Shown in pieces: positions 1 through 4,406 of a stretch of 5,804 nt of DNA. The DNA is from Lentisphaeria bacterium (GTDB lineage: Bacteria > Verrucomicrobiota > Lentisphaeria > Oligosphaerales > JAFGRS01): assembly GCA_016935045.1 (NCBI GenBank), contig JAFGRS010000411.1, forward strand, positions 1 to 5,804, written 5' to 3'. Position 1 is the first letter of the stretch. Every line of letters starts with the position of its first letter. The position numbers and the translations under genes were made by a program. Under the pieces are notes generated by a model, which was not told the DNA's origin, searched no databases, and was given only the letters and a program-made list of their open reading frames with translations.

Positions 1-98
1 CGGGCTCGTCCCGGTGGGGCGCTGATCGCCTCCCCATCCCGGCAGCCGCGGGGCCACTCCCCGCCACCGCCGGGCTCGTCCCGGTGGGGCGCTGATCG
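1..98. repeat. Two direct copies of a 28-bp dispersed repeat
   Basis: Positions 1-28 and 71-98 are identical (starting CGGGCTCGTCCCGG and ending GCGCTGATCG), 70 bp apart. The left copy begins at the window edge and may extend beyond it. A third copy, with 3 mismatches over 26 bp, lies at 1491-1516 on the other side of the aldolase gene. All copies carry a small dyad, CCGGG or CGGG followed by a 4-5 nt loop and CCCG, and the second and third are preceded by a CGCC(A/G)CCGC tract. This looks like an intergenic repetitive family rather than coding sequence. Function is unknown. Confidence 0.75.
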
Positions 99-189
99 AG
101 TTCCTCCAACCGCCTCAGGCGCTCCCTCCCATCCCTGGCGATGCGCTCGGCCGCGAGCGCTCCCGACGCGACGTAGGAAGTGTCTTTCT
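99..189. other. Intergenic stretch with one hairpin, no supported gene
   Basis: No convincing gene was found here. Positions 143-160 form a perfect hairpin (GCGCTCG, loop GCCG, CGAGCGC), which would sit downstream of the aldolase gene in a minus-strand transcript. It has no following U-tract, so an intrinsic terminator cannot be claimed. A minus-strand frame stays open from before 212 to the left edge, with a hydrophilic, arginine- and glutamate-rich translation. It has no visible start codon or ribosome binding site and runs into the repeat, so it is not called as a gene. Confidence 0.4.
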
Positions 190-212
190 CGGATGTTCCG
201 CCGGAACATCCG
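190..212 (-). terminator. Hairpin abutting the aldolase stop codon, possible terminator
   Basis: A perfect inverted repeat (CGGATGTTCC, loop GCC, GGAACATCCG) with a 10-bp stem starts at the base directly after the minus-strand stop codon at 215-213. The position suits a transcription terminator or a 3' mRNA-stabilising stem. The downstream minus-strand bases (AGAAAGACAC) lack a U-run, so it is not a canonical intrinsic terminator. A protein-binding operator is an alternative reading, but no promoter is visible beside it. Confidence 0.5.
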
Positions 213-1112
213 TCAGAGTTCGATCTCCATCGGGCATGCCGCCACGATCTCCCGCAGGGTCGAGAGCAGTGTCCCCGCGGCCTCCTCCGGCAGCCTGCGG
301 AGCTGCGGCGGACGGCAGTCACTGACCGGGAACCCGCGCACCGCCAGCATGGCATGGGCCGTGGCCACCCCCCCATGGGGCTGGTAGAGCCGCACGACCT
401 GCGTCACAACCTCCTGCAGACGCATCGCCCGTTCCCACTCCCTCGCCCTGAAGCAGCGCAGAATCTCCACGAACAGCTCCGGAAACACATTCTGCGTCGT
501 GCCGATCGACCCCGATACCCCCATCGTCAACGCCGGCAGGAACAACTGGTCCGGACCGGAAAACACGGTCCAGCGTCCATCCAGACGCTGCCGGATGTCC
601 TGCATGCGGAAGAAATCCGGGTCCGTGTACTTCATCCCGACCATCCCCGGGATCCCGGCGATCTCCAGTACCGTCTCCACGGCCAGTGGCGCCATGCCAG
701 GGCCGGCCAGCACATACATGAACCCGGGAAGGCCGCACCCCTCCATCAGGTCGCGGTAATAGCCCACGACCTGCCGGGGGCTCAGGTTGCCGTAGATCGG
801 AGGCAGGGAAGCCACCGCGTCCGCCCCCGCCTCCTGAGCATGGCGTGCAAGCTGCCACGCATCCCGCGTCGCCAGCGTCGCCACGTGACACATGATCGCG
901 CAGCGTCCGGCAACCTGTTCCCGAACCACCTCGGTCACCCGCATGCGCTCGGAGACCGACAGGTACAACCCCTGGCCCGAGTTGCCGCACACGTACAGAC
1001 CGTCGATGCCCTTCCCTATCAGCCACTCCACATGCTCCCGAAGAAGCCCCTCGTCGACCTCCCCGGAAGCCCCGAACGGAGTCAGCAATGCCGCGTACAC
1101 ACCCTGAAACAT
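213..1112 (-). CDS. N-acetylneuraminate lyase/DapA family class I aldolase
   Basis: A 299-residue TIM-barrel aldolase of the N-acetylneuraminate lyase/dihydrodipicolinate synthase superfamily, the usual length for the family. These cytosolic enzymes cleave or condense pyruvate adducts through a lysine Schiff base. Visible landmarks are the N-terminal GVYAALLTPF, the phosphate/carboxylate loop CGNSGQG at 42-48 (usually G-S/T-TGE), catalytic Tyr133 and Schiff-base Lys161 in GMKYTDPDFF. The K-x-T pattern, the following DFFRMQ-IR, and SGPDQLF/GSIGTTQN near 185-208 look more like sialic acid lyase than DapA. However, the glutamates expected at the TGE loop and at the DE pair are Gln47 and Gln189, so the substrate may differ from Neu5Ac. 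The start at 1112 is chosen because AGGAGGT lies just upstream and the family consensus begins there. The frame stays open another 26 codons upstream without homology. The gene diverges from the heme operon, and no sialic acid transporter or epimerase is nearby. Confidence 0.9.
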   Translation of the reverse strand: MFQGVYAALLTPFGASGEVDEGLLREHVEWLIGKGIDGLYVCGNSGQGLYLSVSERMRVTEVVREQVAGRCAIMCHVATLATRDAWQLARHAQEAGADAVASLPPIYGNLSPRQVVGYYRDLMEGCGLPGFMYVLAGPGMAPLAVETVLEIAGIPGMVGMKYTDPDFFRMQDIRQRLDGRWTVFSGPDQLFLPALTMGVSGSIGTTQNVFPELFVEILRCFRAREWERAMRLQEVVTQVVRLYQPHGGVATAHAMLAVRGFPVSDCRPPQLRRLPEEAAGTLLSTLREIVAACPMEIEL

Positions 1113-1115
1113 GGA

Positions 1116-1123
1116 CACCTCCT
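1116..1123 (-). promoter_or_regulatory. Strong Shine-Dalgarno site fixing the aldolase start
   Basis: On the minus strand AGGAGGTG ends 3 nt before the ATG at 1112-1110, and the GGAGG core lies 5 nt from it. This is the best ribosome binding site in the intergenic region. It decides against the longer frame beginning at 1190. Confidence 0.8.
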
Positions 1124-1151
1124 CGACAAACCAACCGTTTTCGGCGCCTCC

Positions 1152-1168
1152 GAGGGCCGCCGGCCCTC
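1152..1168 (-). other. Hairpin in the aldolase 5' leader
   Basis: A perfect dyad (GAGGGCC, loop GCC, GGCCCTC) has a 7-bp stem centred about 48 nt upstream of the aldolase start codon. The middle CCGCCGG is shared with the hairpin after the stop codon (190-212) and with a short palindrome at 1220-1229. It could be leader structure, an operator, or chance in GC-rich DNA. No promoter elements could be recognised between 1113 and 1238. Confidence 0.35.
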
Positions 1169-1238
1169 CAGCTCGCGCACCAAGCCCCAACCTACCCCCC
1201 GGCGCAACGCAGTCAAGACCCGCCGGCGGCAGCCCGTA

Positions 1239-1476
1239 ATGCCTCAGTCCAATCCGAGAACCGGCTCAGCAGGAGCTTCGCCCTCCAGGGGATGGGGCGT
1301 CGCGTAGTCGGCTCGGGCTGGAGGGCGAAGCTCCTGCTGAGCCGGTTCCCCTGGAGGGCGAAGCTCCTGCCGAGCCGTTTCCCCTGGAGGGCGAAGCTCC
1401 TGCTGAGCCGTTTCCCCTGGAGGGCGAAGCTCCTGCTGAGTCGGTTCCCAGGTCTTTCCTGTGTTCACTGAGGCAT
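1239..1476. repeat. Palindromic repeat element with 10-bp terminal inverted repeats
   Basis: The ends are perfect inverted repeats: ATGCCTCAGT at 1239-1248 and its complement ACTGAGGCAT at 1467-1476. Just inside, 1258-1288 is a perfect 31-bp inverted copy of 1318-1348, with a 29-nt loop. Read inward from either end the order is therefore the same: a CCTCAGT terminus, a short variable spacer, then the 31-bp module. The right arm is amplified to four tandem units (see 1318-1449). No target-site duplication is obvious and no transposase lies within. It resembles a short non-autonomous palindromic element of the REP/MITE type, but it is assigned from structure only. Confidence 0.7.
1318..1449. 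repeat. Four tandem 33-bp repeats
   Basis: Units start at 1318, 1351, 1384 and 1417. Each begins CTGGAGGGCGAAGCTCCTGC and ends in G-G/T-TTCCC. Only a few positions vary: T/C in the TGAG part, C/T in GCCG, and G/T near the end. The period is a multiple of three, and five of the six frames cross the array without a stop. On the minus strand one frame gives repeated SAGASPSRG-type peptides and another PPGETAQQELR. On the plus strand the frames give LEGEAPAEP-type and WRAKLLLSRFP-type peptides. The array is part of the larger palindromic element and is not taken to be a gene. Confidence 0.9.
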
Positions 1477-1482
1477 CCCAAC

Positions 1483-1592
1483 GCCGCCGCCGGGCTTGTC
1501 CCGGTGGAGCGCCGATAGGAGGGCGGGAAGGGGGCGCGGCCGCGCTCCCTCACCCCGGATCGGCGCTCCACTGCCGCAAGGGCAGTGGCGGC
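1483..1592. repeat. Cloverleaf-like palindromic element
   Basis: Nested inverted repeats fit a branched structure. The outer stem is GCCGCC (1483-1488) with GGCGGC (1587-1592). A hairpin CCGGG-CTTGT-CCCGG lies at 1490-1504. The main stem is GTGGAGCGCCGAT (1504-1516) with ATCGGCGCTCCAC (1559-1571). A central dyad at 1529-1550 has one G-T mismatch that could pair as G-U in RNA. A hairpin CCACTGCC-GCAAG-GGCAGTGG lies at 1568-1588. Some stems share bases at their edges, so not all can form fully at once. The left arm (1491-1516) is a diverged copy of the 28-bp repeat at 1-28 and 71-98, which marks this as the fuller member of a repeat family. Whether it acts as DNA or RNA cannot be told. Confidence 0.65.
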
Positions 1593-1643
1593 GGGAACCG
1601 ATTCACCGGATCTTGGAACAGCCCTGGCGGCGGCCGGGTAACC

Positions 1644-1679
1644 CCTCAGCACAGACAGGTAAGACTTGGGAATCGGCTC
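1644..1679 (+). repeat. Diverged copy of one end of the 1239-1476 element
   Basis: The stretch starting CCTCAGC and containing CAGGTAAGACTTGGGAATCG aligns without gaps to the complement of the right end of the 1239-1476 element (read inward from about 1474 to 1439), with roughly a quarter of positions differing. The 33-bp module itself is not recognisable after it. It is probably a decayed remnant or a solo end of the same family. Confidence 0.5.
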
Positions 1680-1682
1680 GTT

Positions 1683-1742
1683 CCGGTTGCCGGCATCCTC
1701 CTGCGGAGGGTCCAGTGTCCAGGCTCTCTGGTTCCCGGAGAG
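1683..1742 (+). other. Three tight hairpins upstream of hemC
   Basis: Three consecutive dyads have 3-nt loops: CCGG-TTG-CCGG (1683-1693), CCTCC-TGC-GGAGG (1697-1709) and CTCTCTGG-TTC-CCGGAGAG (1724-1742, with one G-U). They lie about 190-250 nt upstream of hemC. They could belong to a transcribed leader or be part of the neighbouring repeats. No poly-T follows and no known riboswitch consensus was recognised. From 1743 to 1929 nothing further could be supported: no clear -35/-10 pair and no gene. Confidence 0.35.
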
Positions 1743-1929
1743 GGAGGGGTTACATTGCCACGTTGTGAACGCCGGTCCGCGCGGCCTGGACGGCGCGCAG
1801 TCCGTGCGCGACGCCAAGGGCGGCCGGCAGGCTACTCATCGTCTCGGAATTGCCTGTACTCGCGAATCTGTGCCCGCGAGGCCGCGGGCGGTCCAGGCAG
1901 ATATGGGGCGATCAGTAAGGCGAAGACGA

Positions 1930-2880
1930 GTGGCTACCGAAACGATCCGCGTGGGAACACGCGCCAGCCTCCTGGCCAGGACCCAGACCGAAGGGGTGCT
2001 CGAGGCGTTGCGCCGGCATCACCCCCGGATCACCTTCGAGACCGTCCTCCTGCGCACCGCGGGGGACGCGCAGACCCAGCACGCGTCGGCCCGTTTCGCC
2101 GCGGCGGGGTTCTTCACCCGCGAGATCGAGGAGGCGCTCCTGGACGGCGCCATCGATCTTGCGGTCCACAGTCTCAAGGACCTCCCCGCGGCCGACACGG
2201 AAGGCCTGACCGTGGCGGCCGTTCCGGCACGCGAGGACCCCAGCGACGCGCTGGTCGGCTGCGGCCTGGCGCGGCTGCGGCGCGAGCCCGGGTCCCTGCG
2301 CCTCGGCACCAGCAGCCTGCGGCGCCGGGCCCAGTTGCTCCGGGCCTTCCCCGGCTGCCGCGTGGTGAACCTGCGCGGCAACATCGACACGCGCCTGGAA
2401 CGCACCCGTGACGGCGCCGTCGACGCAGCCGTGCTGGCGACCGCCGGTCTCCTGCGCCTCGGCCGCGGCGACGCCATCCGCTACCGTTTCGACCCCGAAC
2501 TCATGCTTCCCGCGCCCGGCCAGGGGGCCCTGGCCCTGCAGACCCGCGCCGACGACCACAGGGTCGGGGAATACCTCCGGACCGTACACTGCGAAGCAGG
2601 CCACCGCTGCGTCCTGGCCGAGCGTGCTTTCCTCCATGCCCTGGGCGCCGGCTGCCGTCTCCCCGTCGCGGCGCTGGCGGAGACCGCGTGCAACGGTCTC
2701 CGGCTGCGGGGCAGGGTCCTCTCCCTCGATGGTGTGCGCTGCATCGAGGGGACCCGCTCGGGCGGTGCCGAGGGTGCCGTCCAGCTTGGTCTCGACCTGG
2801 CGTCGGAGCTTCTCGATCGCGGTGCCGCGGCCCTGGTTGCCGAAACGCGCCGGCAACTGGACGAGGGAGTCGAGCCATGA
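1930..2880 (+). CDS. hemC: Hydroxymethylbilane synthase (porphobilinogen deaminase)
   Basis: The enzyme polymerises four porphobilinogens into hydroxymethylbilane in the cytosol, using a covalent dipyrromethane cofactor. From the GTG start the protein has 316 residues (E. coli HemC has 313). Its key residues fall on the E. coli numbers: Arg11 in GTRAS, Asp84 in HSLKDLP, Arg131/Arg132 in SSLRRR, Arg149 and Arg155 in LRGNIDTR, Arg176, and the cofactor-attachment Cys242 in LGAGCRLP. Other family blocks are the FFTREIEEAL run at 61-70 and LPAPGQGALAL at 193-203. This numbering supports the GTG start at 1930, which has AAGG 9 nt upstream. An in-frame ATG at 1903, with AGG 5 nt before it, would add nine mostly basic residues and cannot be excluded. 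The stop overlaps the next gene by ATGA. HemC heads the visible operon; no hemA precedes it. Confidence 0.96.
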   Translation: MATETIRVGTRASLLARTQTEGVLEALRRHHPRITFETVLLRTAGDAQTQHASARFAAAGFFTREIEEALLDGAIDLAVHSLKDLPAADTEGLTVAAVPAREDPSDALVGCGLARLRREPGSLRLGTSSLRRRAQLLRAFPGCRVVNLRGNIDTRLERTRDGAVDAAVLATAGLLRLGRGDAIRYRFDPELMLPAPGQGALALQTRADDHRVGEYLRTVHCEAGHRCVLAERAFLHALGAGCRLPVAALAETACNGLRLRGRVLSLDGVRCIEGTRSGGAEGAVQLGLDLASELLDRGAAALVAETRRQLDEGVEP

Positions 2881-4406
2881 TGCGGCCGGGCGTCGTCAGC
2901 CTCGTGGGAGCCGGTCCAGGGGAGCCTGGGCTCATCACGCTTCGCGGCGTCGAGTGCCTGCGCCAGGCCCGGGTCGTCGTCTACGACTTCCTGGCCAACC
3001 CGGAACTGCTCGAACATGCCCCGCCGGACGCGGAACGCATCTACGTCGGCAAACAGGCGGGCCACCACACCCTCCGCCAGGAGGACATCAACCGCCTTCT
3101 CGTGGAACGGGCCCGCGCCGGACAGCGCGTCGTGCGCCTCAAGGGCGGGGATCCCTTCGTCTTCGGGCGAGGCGGGGAGGAGGCCCTCGCCCTGCGCCAG
3201 GCAGGGATCCCCTTCGAGGTCGTCCCGGGAGTCACCTCGGGCATTGCCGCGGCGGCCTGCGCCGGCATCCCGGTCACGCACCGGGGCGTCAACTCCGTCC
3301 TCACCCTGGTGACGGGACACGAAGACCCCGGCAAGGAACAGAGCGACGTGGACTGGGAGGCCCTGGCCCGGGGCGGCGGCACTCTGGTGTTCTACATGGG
3401 CGTGGGCAACCTGCCCGGGATCGCCCGCAGGCTCGAAGCGGCTGGACGGCCCCCGGACACCCCCGTCGCCGTGATCAGCCGGGGCACGCTGCCCGAGCAG
3501 GAGGTGGTCGAAGGGACCCTCGACACGATCGCGGAACGGGCCGGAGCCGCGGGGCTGCGGCCCCCTGCCGTCATCGTCGTGGGAGAGGCCGTACGGTTGC
3601 GGGCGCAGATCGCCTGGTTCGAGCAACGTCCTCTCTTCGGCCGGACCGTCGTGGTGACGCGGGCGCGGACGCAGGCCAGTGTCCTCGCCTGCGAACTCCG
3701 CAACCTCGGCGCCCGGGTGCTGCGTTTCCCCGCCATCGCCAGCGCTCCCGCCGAGGACCCGACACCGCTGCGGCTGGCCAGCGCCGATCTCTCGAGCACC
3801 GATTGGATCGTCTTCACCAGCCCCAATGCCGTCGAGGCGTTTTTCGACGCACTCGATGCGAGCGGCGGCGATGCGCGCCGCCTGGGGAACTGCGCCATCG
3901 CGGTGACCGGGCCGGCCACCGCCGAGGCCCTGCGGCCCCATGGCATCCGCCCCGACCTCCTGCCTCCCAAGGCCACCGCCGCCGCCCTCGCCCGGGCACT
4001 GATCGAGCACGGCGACCTGACCGGAAAACGCATCCTCCTCCCCCGCAGCCAGATCGCCCCCGACCTTCTGCCCGAACGCCTGCGCCAGGCCGGGGCCGAT
4101 GTCCTCGACGTCGTCGCCTACCGGACCCTCCCGACAGACCCCGATCCCGATCTGCTCGAGGCCTTCCGCGGCAACGGTGTCCATGCCGTTGTCTTCACCA
4201 GTTCCTCGACGGTGCGCAACTTCGCCGACATCCTGCGCCGGGAACTGGGGCACCTGCCCGACGCCGTCGCCGGCTTCAGCATCGGCCCGGAGACTTCCCG
4301 GACCGCCGCGGAGGTCGGCATCCCCATCGTTGCCGAAGCCGAAGAACACACGATCCCCGGACTCGTGGCAACCCTGGTGCGGTGCGCCCGGGAAGGGACC
4401 CTATGA
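2877..4406 (+). CDS. cobA-hemD: Fused uroporphyrinogen-III C-methyltransferase/uroporphyrinogen-III synthase (CobA-HemD)
   Basis: A 509-residue two-domain protein. Residues 4 to about 246 are the methyltransferase (SUMT), which makes precorrin-2 from uroporphyrinogen III with S-adenosylmethionine. Its landmarks are VGAGPGEPGLIT at 10-21, RLKGGDPFVFGRGGEE at 87-102, PGVTSGIAAAACAGIPVTHRG at 117-137 (also given by its ends PGVTSG and THRG), VTGHE at 145-149, and the C-terminal PPAVIVVGEAV near 229-239. From about 255 (GRTVVVTRAR) to the end is a HemD fold, which closes hydroxymethylbilane to uroporphyrinogen III. VFTSPNAVEAFF and VVFTSSSTVRNF are its repeated strand-loop signatures. Such fusions are known from several anaerobic bacterial groups. 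GAGGGAG lies 7 nt before the ATG at 2877, and a second ATG follows at 2880. The gene overlaps hemC and ahbC by ATGA at each end. The fusion couples ring closure to the siroheme/cobalamin branch. Confidence 0.94.
   Translation: MMRPGVVSLVGAGPGEPGLITLRGVECLRQARVVVYDFLANPELLEHAPPDAERIYVGKQAGHHTLRQEDINRLLVERARAGQRVVRLKGGDPFVFGRGGEEALALRQAGIPFEVVPGVTSGIAAAACAGIPVTHRGVNSVLTLVTGHEDPGKEQSDVDWEALARGGGTLVFYMGVGNLPGIARRLEAAGRPPDTPVAVISRGTLPEQEVVEGTLDTIAERAGAAGLRPPAVIVVGEAVRLRAQIAWFEQRPLFGRTVVVTRARTQASVLACELRNLGARVLRFPAIASAPAEDPTPLRLASADLSSTDWIVFTSPNAVEAFFDALDASGGDARRLGNCAIAVTGPATAEALRPHGIRPDLLPPKATAAALARALIEHGDLTGKRILLPRSQIAPDLLPERLRQAGADVLDVVAYRTLPTDPDPDLLEAFRGNGVHAVVFTSSSTVRNFADILRRELGHLPDAVAGFSIGPETSRTAAEVGIPIVAEAEEHTIPGLVATLVRCAREGTL

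Noticed and set aside
180..1307. Plus-strand open frame opposite the aldolase
   Set aside because: It is antisense to a gene with intact catalytic motifs, and its translation is Arg/His/Pro-rich without family resemblance.
1239..1476. CRISPR array
   Set aside because: The 33-bp units are directly adjacent with no spacers, and an inverted copy is present.
1244..1817. Minus-strand open frames carrying the SAGASPSRG or QQELRPP repeats
   Set aside because: They owe their openness to the 33-bp tandem array and structured repeats. No Shine-Dalgarno site was found and the non-repeat parts match nothing I recognise.
1743..1902. Possible sigma-70 promoter around TTGCCA (1755) or TTGCCT (1850)
   Set aside because: No AT-rich -10 element lies at a 16-18 nt spacing after either hexamer.
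1666..1929. In-frame N-terminal extension of HemC back to ATG 1666
   Set aside because: The added 88 residues lack homology, cross the hairpin run, and would make HemC far longer than the family.
2481..4349. Long minus-strand open frame antisense to cobA-hemD and the hemC end
   Set aside because: It is a shadow of the well-supported plus-strand genes, with no recognisable domain and no ribosome binding site.
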